40,601 bases of DNA from DAOUCV01 sp034432095 (GCA_034432095.1 DAOUCV010000044.1:1-40601), one strand, 5' to 3'. Numbered from the stretch's first letter, positions 7,132 through 14,923 are shown. Notes: generated by a model not told the origin, from the sequence alone. A program made the numbers and translations.

Positions 7132-7357
7132 TCAATGCTCCTCGATGGTCAAATCTGAGCACAGCAATACCCTCAATAGGGAACCGATACCCTATCTGAA
7201 AGTACTTCTCACTATTTCGGTGACTCTTATAGCCGTGGGAGCAGATGACACAGGGGAAAGGTCCCGTGAAATCGTCAGGGAGATGAATATCTCCTACTAG
7301 TCGTTGAGTCCCGACCAAGAATTCAAATCTTCGCTGGGGCATAGCAAGGTCCCACAA
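7109..7357 (-). pseudogene. N-terminal remnant of an alpha/beta hydrolase
   Basis: The 82-residue frame contains FPCVICSHGYKSHRNSEKYF and VLRFDHRGALNGESDGR, matching the first strands of serine alpha/beta hydrolases (a CSHG-type oxyanion region and the FDHRG..SDG turn). It then stops, before the nucleophile elbow GxSxG and the rest of a normally 230-280-residue enzyme. No downstream continuation is seen on this strand; the unrelated hypothetical gene begins at the break. The turn reads HRGALNGESDG where relatives usually have HRGxGxSxG, suggesting a disturbed junction. It is probably non-functional. Confidence 0.7.
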
Positions 7358-7599
7358 AAATTTTATACCAGCAATGCTCTACGGGCAAGCATAGTGCCAA
7401 TAAGAGGATTTATCCGGATATATTCCGTATCACCGACGAATTTAGGCAGAATGGGGCAAGTAGTTTAGATACCGTCTCCTTAATGGCACTCTAACGAAAC
7501 TCTAATATTTTTCTAGCGTCCCTCTAACGTAAGTTCGCTTACACTAAAAAACTGGGGAGGTTGCTCTTGTTTGACCCTGGATAGAAAGGAGGCGTAAAG

Positions 7600-7782
7600 A
7601 TGGCAGTCGCAGTTAAGATCGGTGAAGTTCAGTCCGAGATGACAGCAGACGTCAAAAAGACTGAGACCTTAAAGGCCCTGCTGAGAGTTGACTGGACGGA
7701 CAAGATGAAGGAGGTCACCTTTAAGCCTTCTGCAGACCTTAAGAAGGGTGACAAGGTAAGAATCACTGTTGAGAAAATCTAG
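7600..7782 (+). CDS. Small hypothetical protein
   Basis: This 60-residue protein (MAVAVKIGEVQSEMTADVKK...) has an excellent ribosome site, AAAGGAGG 8 nt before ATG 7600. It has no cysteines, no signal peptide and no membrane segment. The composition is charged with alternating hydrophobics in the second half (KEVTFKPSADLKKGDKVRIT), suggesting a small beta-rich domain. A stem (GTAAG/CTTAC, UUCG loop, 7529-7542) lies in its upstream region. I do not recognise the family. Confidence 0.7.
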   Translation: MAVAVKIGEVQSEMTADVKKTETLKALLRVDWTDKMKEVTFKPSADLKKGDKVRITVEKI

Positions 7783-7808
7783 ACATAACACGGGGGTAGA
7801 AGGGGTTG

Positions 7809-7835
7809 AGGCGGGAGGGAGCAGCCTCCCCGCCT
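7809..7835 (+). terminator. Hairpin after the 60-residue gene
   Basis: AGGCGGGAGG and CCTCCCCGCCT pair with one bulged base around a short loop. The stem is strong but no T-run follows, so it may be a stability element or a non-canonical terminator. Confidence 0.4.
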
Positions 7836-7899
7836 AGCGAGAACCGAGCTGGACTAAGGACGATTGGTAATTCTGGGAAAGAAGGGAGGAGTAAGCGGT

Positions 7900-7974
7900 A
7901 TGAGGAGATTGTTCAATAAGGCTCTTGATGCTGTCAGTCACATTTTTAAAAAGCTTATACCAGTGAAGAGGTAA
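7900..7974 (+). CDS. 24-residue cationic amphipathic peptide
   Basis: ATG 7900 is preceded by GGGAGGAG about 9 nt upstream and opens a 24-codon frame ending in TAA at 7972-7974. The product begins MRRLFNKALDAVSHIFKKLI and ends PVKR. Hydrophobic residues fall at 4, 5, 8, 9, 11, 12, 15, 16, 19 and 20, giving a strongly amphipathic helix, with an excess of Lys/Arg. Such peptides can be membrane-active (leaderless bacteriocin or type I toxin-like) or small membrane-protein regulators. No immunity or processing gene is recognised, though a small membrane protein follows at 8183. Evidence is the ribosome site and the helix pattern only. Confidence 0.5.
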   Translation: MRRLFNKALDAVSHIFKKLIPVKR

Positions 7975-8182
7975 CACAGCGAATGGCGGGTGATTGGTGG
8001 CATTATGCGGAAAAGACAAGGATAATGGCTGGAGACGTCGATAAGTCGGGAGTAGGCCAGGGAAGTCTGCGGTTTCTGCCACAAGGCAGGAAGGAAAGCG
8101 TGAGCTATTGGCAGGGAAAAGGGGGAACCGGAGAGAAACGAGGGGCGGAAAATGCCAAAAAATTGTTATGTGAGGAATGAGG
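7975..8182. other. Non-coding stretch between small genes
   Basis: About 208 nt of purine-rich sequence. A 65-residue open frame from 7983 has no ribosome site and low-complexity content, so it is not called. No clear hairpin or promoter is seen. Confidence 0.4.
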
Positions 8183-8530
8183 ATGAGCCTCCGAACCAAG
8201 TATGCCATCTTAAAGGCGACTACAATAGTTCTAGGTGCGCTGAGCATACCGTGGAGCACCTATATCGGCTTTTGCTTTGGCGAGGGACGGTACTCCACCG
8301 GTGTGGTCGCCTTATGTCTGCAAACAGCGGTTGCCTTAATCGATGGCTACATCTGGTTTTGGGTGCTTGAGAACATGAGGAGCCGACTTGAGGAGGAGAC
8401 TGGCAAGTCAGAAGTTAGTTTTGAGTCCGGAACAATAAGACCACAATTTGCTACTCATCGTGCCTCGGCTGGCAGACCACCGCGAGCCATGGATGATAAT
8501 AATCTGACGCCACAGGAAACTGGCAACTAG
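8183..8530 (+). CDS. Small membrane protein of unknown function
   Basis: This 115-residue protein has two probable transmembrane segments, around residues 8-30 (ILKATTIVLGALSIPWSTYI) and 38-62 (GVVALCLQTAVALIDGYIWF). They are followed by a hydrophilic, Pro/Asn/Thr-rich cytoplasmic or external tail. ATG 8183 is preferred because TGAGGA lies 6 nt upstream; ATG 8177 is too close to it. It overlaps the convergent ferredoxin gene by 4 nt at the 3' end. I do not recognise the family. Confidence 0.65.
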   Translation: MSLRTKYAILKATTIVLGALSIPWSTYIGFCFGEGRYSTGVVALCLQTAVALIDGYIWFWVLENMRSRLEEETGKSEVSFESGTIRPQFATHRASAGRPPRAMDDNNLTPQETGN

Positions 8531-8748
8531 TCAGCTCTTGAGGAAAGCCAGGGCAGCTTCTTTTCCAGGCCTTTATCCCGGCTGAAAGTCATGCAGATTA
8601 CGCGACAGATTCCACAGCCATTACACTTATCCAGGTCAATGCAAATATTTTCATTTTTACCTTTACCGGCGACGGTGACAGCGTCCGCCGGGCAAGCCAC
8701 CACACAAAAAGGGGCAGGACAATATCGAGGACATACTGTCTTGAGCAT
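8527..8748 (-). CDS. 4Fe-4S ferredoxin
   Basis: This 73-residue ferredoxin starts MLKTVCPRYCPAPFCVVACP and has a second cysteine set in CNGCGICRVIC, giving two cluster motifs. The first is irregular (CPRYCPAPFCVVACP). ATG 8748 has AAGGAGG 6 nt upstream; the longer open frame reaches into the glutamate synthase gene. It is the last gene of the nrpR-hisF-glutamate synthase group, 13 nt after the synthase. It is therefore likely to be the electron donor or small subunit for the FMN-dependent glutamate synthase domain. The partner assignment is inferred from adjacency. Confidence 0.85.
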   Translation of the reverse strand: MLKTVCPRYCPAPFCVVACPADAVTVAGKGKNENICIDLDKCNGCGICRVICMTFSRDKGLEKKLPWLSSRAD

Positions 8749-8761
8749 CTTTTCCTCCTTC

Positions 8762-10330
8762 TTAGCCCAGTATCCTTTCTGCTTCCTCCATATCGGCTTC
8801 CATGACATACGGGATGCCGGATACTTCAGCCGCCTCCCGGGTCAAAGCCATGAGGTCGCTTCTATCTAGGTACTTGAGGGCAAATTTCCGTTCGCCCGCC
8901 ATAAGCTGGCGTAGTCCAGTGGCCAGCCGGTCATAGTAAGTGTAGATACCTATCGCCGCCGGCGGCACCCTGGCAAAGTCGTCTCCAAGCTTCTCCTTAA
9001 GCTGCGCCGCGCCAACAAAGGTGCGAAGCAAGGTTTCCTGATACTCCCGGCTACCCTTGCCGTATGTCTCCTCCATAAGCTGCCCTTGGGTCTTCCCGAC
9101 CATCGCCGCGGTGAGGGTGGACCTACCCATACATACGGCCTTTATATAAGGAGCCCCCAGGGCTATTGCCTTAAAGATGTGGTCCTCAAGGGCAATACCA
9201 CCAGCAATGGCACAAGTGGGAATAAACTCCCCTCTCTCGTCTAGCCGCTTGAGGAATCTGTAAAGCAGGCTTTCAATATATACGGTGGGGATGCCCCACT
9301 CGTTCATCATCCGCCACGGACTCATGCCGGTACCGCCGCCGGCGCCATCAACAGTAAGCAGGTCTATTTTAGCCTGCGAGCTGAATTTCACCGCCCGCGC
9401 CAGGTCTGAGGGCCTATAGGCGCCAGTTTTTAGTGTGACGTACTTGGCACCGATTTTCCTGAATCGCTCCACTTCCTTCAAGAATGCCTCTTGATCCACC
9501 ATGCCCAGACGTGAGTGTCTCTCAAACTCCGTTATTCCCCCCAGTTTGTACGCTTCTTTAACGTAGGGATTGTCCGGGTCGGGGTGGACAATGTAGCCTC
9601 GGCTTTTGAGCTGCTGTGCTCGTTCAAGGGTTGGTAGCTTAACCTCGCCACCGATATCCTTTGCGCCTTGTCCCCACTTTATCTCAATACCTTCAACTCC
9701 GAGCTTCTCAACCGCGTATTCGGGAACACCGAGACGGCTGTCCTCGACGTTTGCCTGAACCACTAGCGCCCCGTAGCCGTTATACCAGTTCTGATACTGT
9801 TTCACTCTTCTTTCCAGTTCAGGAGACTTCGTAACCTTCCCGTTTTTGAACTCCGCCGCCGGGTCCATGCCGCAGACGTTCTCTCCACAAACGAGGACGG
9901 CACCGCATATGGCGACGGCAATAGCCGCTCCCTCCCAGTTCACCCTGGCTATTTCCGTTGAACCCAGGGCTCCTGTGAAGAACGGGACCTTCATCTTGAT
10001 CTTTTCTTTACCTGCCCCAATTTCAGTCGAGATGTCAACCGCTGAGAAAACTGCCTTATCTGAGTCAGCCTCGATACCCACTGCACCTACACAGCTTCCC
10101 TGAATGTTAAAGTGGGAAAAATCGACCGGGTAGTCTTTCTCCGAGCCCGCGATCACCTTGCCAAAGGGCTGCGGATAGATTATCTCCCTCCCCCTCAGGG
10201 CTGACCTCCCGACTTCACAGTAGCCAGGGCAGCCATCAACGCAGGTGACACACAGCCCGGATATGGGTGAGGGTGCCACCCTGGTTGTTGTTGCCGTTGC
10301 TGGGCTGGCGTTTGGTTTACTTAGTGACAT
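8762..10330 (-). CDS. Glutamate synthase-like FMN-binding protein (archaeal-type GltB)
   Basis: This 522-residue protein matches the stand-alone FMN/Fe-S domain of glutamate synthase. It has KWGQGAKDIGGEVKLP, the TLKTGAYRPSDLARAVKF strand, VDGAGGGTGMSPWRMMNEWG, AGGIALEDHIFKAIALGA and GRSTLTAAMVGKTQG. The glutaminase domain of classical GltB is missing, as in archaeal-type enzymes, so ammonia or glutamine nitrogen must be delivered by a partner. The N-terminus carries Cys27/30/34/38 (CVTCVDGCPGYC), a probable extra iron-sulfur site. AAGGAGG precedes ATG 10330. It lies between hisF and a ferredoxin gene in an operon with nrpR. The call to the FMN superfamily is firm; the exact substrate is less certain. 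Confidence 0.87.
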   Translation of the reverse strand: MSLSKPNASPATATTTRVAPSPISGLCVTCVDGCPGYCEVGRSALRGREIIYPQPFGKVIAGSEKDYPVDFSHFNIQGSCVGAVGIEADSDKAVFSAVDISTEIGAGKEKIKMKVPFFTGALGSTEIARVNWEGAAIAVAICGAVLVCGENVCGMDPAAEFKNGKVTKSPELERRVKQYQNWYNGYGALVVQANVEDSRLGVPEYAVEKLGVEGIEIKWGQGAKDIGGEVKLPTLERAQQLKSRGYIVHPDPDNPYVKEAYKLGGITEFERHSRLGMVDQEAFLKEVERFRKIGAKYVTLKTGAYRPSDLARAVKFSSQAKIDLLTVDGAGGGTGMSPWRMMNEWGIPTVYIESLLYRFLKRLDERGEFIPTCAIAGGIALEDHIFKAIALGAPYIKAVCMGRSTLTAAMVGKTQGQLMEETYGKGSREYQETLLRTFVGAAQLKEKLGDDFARVPPAAIGIYTYYDRLATGLRQLMAGERKFALKYLDRSDLMALTREAAEVSGIPYVMEADMEEAERILG

Positions 10331-10343
10331 AATTTTGACCTCC

Positions 10344-11114
10344 TTAAATTTTTACGGGTATTCCCCTTTCTTTTAGATATTTCTTGGCTTCCGGGATGGA
10401 TATTTCCCCGAAGTGAAAGATAGAAGCCGCCAACACCGCGGCTGCTTTTCCAATGGTTACAGCTTCATAAAGGTGCTCTAACTTGCCGGCACCACCCGAA
10501 GCTATAACCGGTATGCTTACCGCCTCGGCTACTGCCTTCGTCATTTCAAGGTCATAGCCCTCTTTGGTACCATCGGCGTCTTTGCTGGTAAGCAGGATTT
10601 CTCCGGCACCCAGCTTTTCGACGCGTTTCGCCCATTCCACGATGTCCATTCCCGTAGACTCGGTGCCGCTCTTGACCACAACCTCCAGCCGCGGCCGTCC
10701 GCTGCCCACCGGGTTCTTTCTACCGTCGATAGCTACCACGAGCCTTCTCTTACCGAACCGCCGTGAGGCTTCCTTTATGAGCTGTGGATTTCTGACCGCG
10801 GCAGTGTTTATCGAGACCTTGTCCACACCAAGGTCGAGCAGTGCCTTCATCTCCTCGATGCTGCCAATCCCGCCACCTACAGCAAAAGGGACAGTCACCA
10901 CTTCACACACTTTCTTGACCCATTCCAGCCTTGTTTTTCTATTCTCCACAGTGGCAAAGATGTCAAGGAAGACAAGCTCGTCCGCTCCCTCTCGGCAGTA
11001 GGCCTGCGCCGCTTCCACTGGGTCACGGGCATCTCTTAAGTTAACGAACTTTATCCCCTTCACTACCCGTCCCTCTTTCACATCCAAGCAGGGGATAACT
11101 CTCACCTCTTTCAT
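10344..11114 (-). CDS. hisF: Imidazole glycerol phosphate synthase, cyclase subunit
   Basis: This 256-residue (beta/alpha)8 barrel begins MKEVRVIPCLDVKEGRVVKG and has the catalytic Asp11 and Asp130 (VVAIDGRKN), the phosphate loops AVGGGIGSIEEM and VIASGGAGKLEHL, and full family length. It cyclises PRFAR with ammonia from HisH to imidazole glycerol phosphate and AICAR. AAGGAG is embedded in the end of nrpR, 8 nt before ATG 11114, so translation is coupled. No other his gene is in the window. Its place between nrpR and a glutamate synthase suggests it is regulated with nitrogen assimilation here. Confidence 0.96.
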   Translation of the reverse strand: MKEVRVIPCLDVKEGRVVKGIKFVNLRDARDPVEAAQAYCREGADELVFLDIFATVENRKTRLEWVKKVCEVVTVPFAVGGGIGSIEEMKALLDLGVDKVSINTAAVRNPQLIKEASRRFGKRRLVVAIDGRKNPVGSGRPRLEVVVKSGTESTGMDIVEWAKRVEKLGAGEILLTSKDADGTKEGYDLEMTKAVAEAVSIPVIASGGAGKLEHLYEAVTIGKAAAVLAASIFHFGEISIPEAKKYLKERGIPVKI

Positions 11115-11115
11115 G

Positions 11116-12111
11116 CTACAGCTCCTTAAATCTCACTAAGCGCTGATATTCCATAACGGTGCTCATCCCGTGATTTTCCGCCTCTATCCCGGCTTCCACG
11201 GCGGCGGCTACCGGATTCAAACCGTTGTAGAGGATTATGCCAATTCTATTAGGTTCAACCCCGATTTGGCACACTGGCTCGCTGGTAGCTCCCATGACCA
11301 GCAAACCTCCCACTGCAGCGCTCTTAAGTTTAGTCATCACCTTTTCCGCTATCGGCCGGCAAAGCGCTGGTATCTCGCGGTATGTCGCCAGCACTCTGCC
11401 GTGACCAGTGCTGGCTACTTCTCTCACCGAGGTCATTTTTGCCCTGATAAATACTTCCGAGGGGTCCAGAGAGCAACCGGCATACTCAATGAGCTCAACA
11501 AAGCGAACAGGCTTGTTGTTTCTAATCTGAAGGATGCCAGAAAATCTCGAAGCCATTGGGACACCAGCCTTAAGCAAGGCTCCATTGATTGCGATGCTAC
11601 AAACCGTGGCCAGACCAGTCTTACCTTTTGGAACGGCTAAGTCTCCCAGGGCTTCTCCCTCGTGTGCTACCGCCACCAAATTACTCACACAAATTCCAGC
11701 TTCGAAGGCGGGTTTCATCGCCTCAATAGCCCGGTCAAATATGTCCTCTGGGAAAAATGAGACGTTGACCGGAATCAGACCAGAGAGCTTATCCGGGTCA
11801 AACGTGGTGCGAAACGCCAGTAGCTCGATTCTTGATATCGCAAAACCTACCTTGTCTTTCACCAGAGCACTGCCCACCTCCTCAACGCCTCGCTCCGTGA
11901 GCACCCGACCGTCCCGTCGCCCTAGAAGCTGGGTAAAACCGCGCTCGTCCATTAGCTTGAGGTGGTATCGCACCGCCCTTTCGCCCAGCTCAATCCCGTA
12001 GTCCTTCAGGCGCTGGGCGACAACCCTGGCACCAAGGGGCTCTGGCGAGTCCCTTAGGATTTTCATTATGGCGATTGTCTTTCTTTCTACGTCCTGTGTT
12101 TCGAAGCCCAT
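11116..12111 (-). CDS. nrpR: NrpR-family transcriptional regulator (winged helix plus DUF128 domain)
   Basis: From ATG 12111 (MGFETQDVERKTIAIMKILR) the protein is 331 residues. A winged helix occupies residues 8-75 (GARVVAQRLKDYGIELGERA, VRYHLKLMDERGF) and one long NrpR effector domain follows, with FPEDIFDRAIEAM, GLATVCSIAINGALLKAGVP and FVELIEYAGCSLDPSEVFIR. In methanogens NrpR represses nif and glnA and senses 2-oxoglutarate. Here it heads an operon with hisF and a glutamate synthase, about 1.9 kb from glnA, which fits a nitrogen-assimilation role. The frame is open to 12237 but that N-terminal part is low-similarity, Pro-rich and without a ribosome site. No GGAA-N6-TTCC operator was found. 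Family call firm, regulon inferred. Confidence 0.88.
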   Translation of the reverse strand: MGFETQDVERKTIAIMKILRDSPEPLGARVVAQRLKDYGIELGERAVRYHLKLMDERGFTQLLGRRDGRVLTERGVEEVGSALVKDKVGFAISRIELLAFRTTFDPDKLSGLIPVNVSFFPEDIFDRAIEAMKPAFEAGICVSNLVAVAHEGEALGDLAVPKGKTGLATVCSIAINGALLKAGVPMASRFSGILQIRNNKPVRFVELIEYAGCSLDPSEVFIRAKMTSVREVASTGHGRVLATYREIPALCRPIAEKVMTKLKSAAVGGLLVMGATSEPVCQIGVEPNRIGIILYNGLNPVAAAVEAGIEAENHGMSTVMEYQRLVRFKEL

Positions 12112-12327
12112 GGGCATACCCGGCGATGTGGCTATAGGAAACCGTTTGCTATTATCCTCCGGTTGCCGTGCGCTTGTCAAGCGGGTTGGCACCAAAATCA
12201 GTGGTTTTTGGGAGGTTTGTGGCGGAAAGATTGGCACAGATGGCGAAATTCACCCGTTTTTCTCGGTTCGTCTTACCTTTTAAATGACGTAGGGATTAAG
12301 GAGGTAAGGTCCATAGGACTCTAATCT

Positions 12328-12356
12328 TTGACATAGTGCCGCCAGTGGCATATAAT
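12328..12356 (+). promoter_or_regulatory. Perfect consensus sigma70 promoter with dyad in the spacer
   Basis: TTGACA at 12328-12333, a 17-nt spacer and TATAAT at 12351-12356 match the consensus exactly. The spacer carries TGCC-N6-GGCA (12337-12350), a possible operator. It drives the small gene at 12393; the -10 is 37 nt before its TTG start. Confidence 0.85.
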
Positions 12357-12392
12357 GAGGTCAATTACTATTTTATTGCGAGGTATTGAGCC

Positions 12393-12617
12393 TTGGCTGC
12401 CGACCCCGTTAGATTAGCTGAAGAGCAGGCGTTAGATATTCAACGTATTAAGCAGCGCCTAGATTTGTTAGACCAGCGATTGGACAATATCGATTCGATG
12501 GTAACTGTGGTGGCTGAGCGAGTAATGAGTCAGCTTGTCGTCCTCAATATAACCTGCCCTCACTGTGGTAAGAACATTGAGATTGCAGTCGTAGGTAGCC
12601 AGAGACCAAGGCGATAG
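12393..12617 (+). CDS. Small coiled-coil zinc-ribbon-like protein
   Basis: This 74-residue protein has an N-terminal coiled coil (residues 8-45, RIKQRLDLLDQRLDNIDSMV) and a C-terminal CPHCGK motif that is half of a zinc knuckle, suggesting metal binding as a dimer. It starts at TTG 12393 with GAGGT about 8 nt upstream, behind a perfect consensus promoter. It lies between divergent nrpR and convergent glnA. I do not recognise a named family. Such a strong promoter for a small protein may mean high expression unless the spacer palindrome represses it. Confidence 0.65.
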   Translation: MAADPVRLAEEQALDIQRIKQRLDLLDQRLDNIDSMVTVVAERVMSQLVVLNITCPHCGKNIEIAVVGSQRPRR

Positions 12618-12636
12618 TAAAGGGTTTTCCCTAGTC

Positions 12637-13974
12637 TCAAAGGATAGGTAAATACCGTTTTAGTTCATATTCAGTTACCTGAGTGCGATATCGGTCCCAC
12701 TCAATCTTCTTGTTCTTAATAAAACTTTCAAACAGATGGTCACCAAGGGCTTTTCTGACTAACTCACTCTTTTCCGTCAGGCTTATAGCCTCAGATAAGT
12801 TCCCCGGTAGGGAGCCTATTCCCCTTCGCTCTCTTTCCTCATCACTCATCTCAAAAACGTTTTCCTCAATGGGGTCAGTCAGCTCGTATTCCTTCTCAAT
12901 GCCTTCCAGACCGGCGGCTAGCATTACGCTGAAAGCCAGATAGGGATTGCAGGCAGGGTCGGGAACCCTGAATTCGACTCGGGTAGAGTTTTCCTTTCCC
13001 GGTTGATATTCAGGAACCCTAATCATGTCTGAGCGGTTTCTCCTCGCCCAGGAAAGGTACACTGGTGCCTCGTAGCCGGGAACCAGACGCTTGTAGGAAT
13101 TAACCCACTGACTAACTATAGAGGTAATCTCCGGGGCATGTTTTAGCAGACCGGCAATATAATGTTTGGCCACTTTAGAGAGATAATACGGGCTATTTTT
13201 ATCAAAAAAGGCGTTTTTGTTCCCCTTAAAAAGCGACTGGTGGACGTGCATGCCACTGCCGTTGATACCGAATATCGGCTTGGGCATAAAAGTGGCATAG
13301 ACGCCATGCCTTTGGGCTATCTCCTTAATGACCAGCCGGCAGGTCATAACGTTATCCGCCATAGTCAGGGCATCAGTATAAAGCAGGTCTATCTCGTGCT
13401 GGCTGGTGGCCACTTCATGGTGACTATACTGGACGCTGATACCCATCTGTTCCAGGGCAAGCACGGTCTCTAATCTTAGGTCACTGGCTATATCCGGGGG
13501 TGTTAAATCAAAATAGCCACCTTCATCCAGGGTCAGCGTTCCCTCGGCGTTCTTGAAATAGAAATACTCCAGTTCTGGTCCAACATTAAAGGTATAGCCC
13601 TGGCTGGCGGCTCTCTGGAGATTCCTCTTCAGTATATATCTGGGGTCGCCCTCAAAGGACTCTCCGCCCGGTCTTAGAATGTCGCAAAACATTCTGGCTA
13701 CAGGGTACTGGGGCAGACTCCAGGGCAGAACCTGGAAGGTAGACGGGTCGGGCAAAGCTATCATGTCACTCTCATCAATTCTGGCAAATCCTTCAATAGA
13801 TGAGCCGTCGAACCCGGCACCCTCGGCTAGTGCTGTCTCCAACTCTCTAGGGGTAATATCAAAGCTTTTGAGAAAGCCGAGGATATCAGTAAACCACAGG
13901 TTTATTAATTTAATTCCTTTATCCCTGGTGGTCTTAAGGACATATTCTTTGTTTCTTTCCTTTTCGTTTGCCAT
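12637..13974 (-). CDS. glnA: Glutamine synthetase type I
   Basis: This 445-residue enzyme has the GS signature segments LWFTDILGFLKSFDI, FDGSSIEGFARIDESD, the ATP/metal region GPELEYFYF, HEVATSQHEIDLLYTDAL, GINGSGMHVHQSLFK, YLSWARRNRSDMIRVP and VEFRVPDPACNPYLAF. It condenses glutamate and ammonia with ATP hydrolysis. The length and the lack of the extended C-terminal insert fit the GSI-alpha class, which is normally not adenylylated. ATG 13974 (MANEKERN) has AAGGAGG 8 nt upstream; the frame extends 18 codons further without a ribosome site. A weak minus-strand promoter (TTGGCA, 17 nt, TAATAG at 14041-14013) may drive it. It stands beside nrpR, a likely regulator. Confidence 0.96.
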   Translation of the reverse strand: MANEKERNKEYVLKTTRDKGIKLINLWFTDILGFLKSFDITPRELETALAEGAGFDGSSIEGFARIDESDMIALPDPSTFQVLPWSLPQYPVARMFCDILRPGGESFEGDPRYILKRNLQRAASQGYTFNVGPELEYFYFKNAEGTLTLDEGGYFDLTPPDIASDLRLETVLALEQMGISVQYSHHEVATSQHEIDLLYTDALTMADNVMTCRLVIKEIAQRHGVYATFMPKPIFGINGSGMHVHQSLFKGNKNAFFDKNSPYYLSKVAKHYIAGLLKHAPEITSIVSQWVNSYKRLVPGYEAPVYLSWARRNRSDMIRVPEYQPGKENSTRVEFRVPDPACNPYLAFSVMLAAGLEGIEKEYELTDPIEENVFEMSDEERERRGIGSLPGNLSEAISLTEKSELVRKALGDHLFESFIKNKKIEWDRYRTQVTEYELKRYLPIL

Positions 13975-14094
13975 TTGTCTGGCCTCCTTGATTTGACAAT
14001 TTAGCTTTTTTTCTATTAGAGTATACACTGAGTAGTGCCAAAACTCTAGGGTGTAAAAATAAAAGGCAAAGAATAATCAGTGAGGGAGAGTAAT

Positions 14095-14742
14095 TTGGAT
14101 ATAGCGGCTAGAGTCAACGAAGCCAAATACAATGTCTTCCGGTGGAGGTATGAGCTGAGCATACCGAAGAAGCTTGCCTTAGCTCTTGGTATGGCGGCTC
14201 TTACCGGTCTTCTGGCGCAGGTTAGAATCTACTTACCGGGGAACGAGGTGCCGATAACCGGGCAGACTTTTGCTGTTCTTTTGGCTGGTGTGCTCCTGGG
14301 GAAGTGGTGGGGAGGGGTGAGCTTGGCTATCTATGGCGGGCTTGGTTTTGCCGGTGTCCCCTGGTTCTCCGGGTGGCAGAGTGGAGTGGTGGCTGGTGGC
14401 GGTTATATTATTGGTTTTGTGCTGGCTGCCCTTTTCTTGGGTTATTTTACGGACAAGTATATTAGGGCGAGAAGCTTCCTGAGCATGCTGGGGCTGATGC
14501 TTTTTGCCAACTTTGTGCTGATTTATGTTCCCGGTCTGGTGTGGCGTGGAGTGTGGCTGAATTTAGCCGCTGGGGAACCAATTAGCCTGACTGCCCTTTT
14601 CAGTAAGGCATTTCTGTGTTATATGCCCGGTGATATTATTAAGGCAGTCGCTGCGGCTGTAATAGCTAGGGGAGTAACGCCTAAATTGGCTTACAATGGG
14701 GAGGTAGATAAAGGCAAATGGGCCGGTTGGCACCTTCCTTAA
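14095..14742 (+). CDS. bioY: Biotin transporter BioY (ECF S component)
   Basis: The roughly 215-residue membrane protein has six hydrophobic segments and the BioY signature VPITGQTFAVLLAGVLLGKW, followed by GGLGFAGVPWFSGW and GGYIIGFVLAALFLG. It binds biotin in the membrane as the S component of an ECF transporter, normally with EcfA and EcfT, which are not in the window. TTG 14095 is preferred because GAGGGAG lies just upstream; GTG 14080 is a longer alternative with a poorer site. It lies upstream of and co-directional with tRNA-Val. No biotin-regulator site was recognised. Confidence 0.92.
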   Translation: MDIAARVNEAKYNVFRWRYELSIPKKLALALGMAALTGLLAQVRIYLPGNEVPITGQTFAVLLAGVLLGKWWGGVSLAIYGGLGFAGVPWFSGWQSGVVAGGGYIIGFVLAALFLGYFTDKYIRARSFLSMLGLMLFANFVLIYVPGLVWRGVWLNLAAGEPISLTALFSKAFLCYMPGDIIKAVAAAVIARGVTPKLAYNGEVDKGKWAGWHLP

Positions 14743-14753
14743 GAATGGGTGTG

Positions 14754-14781
14754 TTATCCCCGATAAAATATGTGGTAGAAT
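14754..14781 (+). promoter_or_regulatory. Probable tRNA-Val promoter
   Basis: TTATCC at 14754-14759 and TAGAAT at 14776-14781 are separated by 16 nt, with the -10 about 15 nt before the mature tRNA 5' end. Both boxes are partial matches. Confidence 0.5.
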
Positions 14782-14796
14782 CCGCTATTGTCTCAG

Positions 14797-14873
14797 GGGC
14801 GGTTAGCTCAGTTGGTTAGAGCACTGCGTTGACATCGCAGAGGTCACAAGTTCAAGTCTTGTACCGCCCACCA
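14797..14873 (+). tRNA. tRNA-Val (anticodon GAC)
   Basis: A full cloverleaf is visible. The acceptor stem is GGGCGGT/ACCGCCC and the D arm spans 14806-14822. The anticodon arm is CTGCG-TTGACAT-CGCAG with GAC at 14831-14833, and the T arm is ACAAG-TTCAAGT-CTTGT. A CCA end is encoded at 14871-14873. It reads GUC/GUU valine codons. Confidence 0.97.
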
Positions 14874-14889
14874 TTTAACTTTGAAGAGA

Positions 14890-14923
14890 AAGGGCTGAGG
14901 GGGAAATCCCTCAGCCCTTCTTT
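14890..14923. terminator. Bidirectional intrinsic terminator
   Basis: A perfect 12-bp stem (AAGGGCTGAGGG with CCCTCAGCCCTT) closes on a GAAA-type loop and is followed by CTTT. On the other strand the stem is followed by TCTCTTC. It ends the tRNA transcript and probably also the minus-strand selenoprotein operon, whose last gene stops at 14947. Confidence 0.85.

Noticed and set aside
7983..8180. 65-residue ORF
   Set aside because: No ribosome site and low-complexity composition; no family resemblance.
12100..14100. NrpR operator of the type GGAA-N6-TTCC
   Set aside because: Searched by eye before glnA and nrpR and not found; the TGCC-N6-GGCA dyad is only a candidate.
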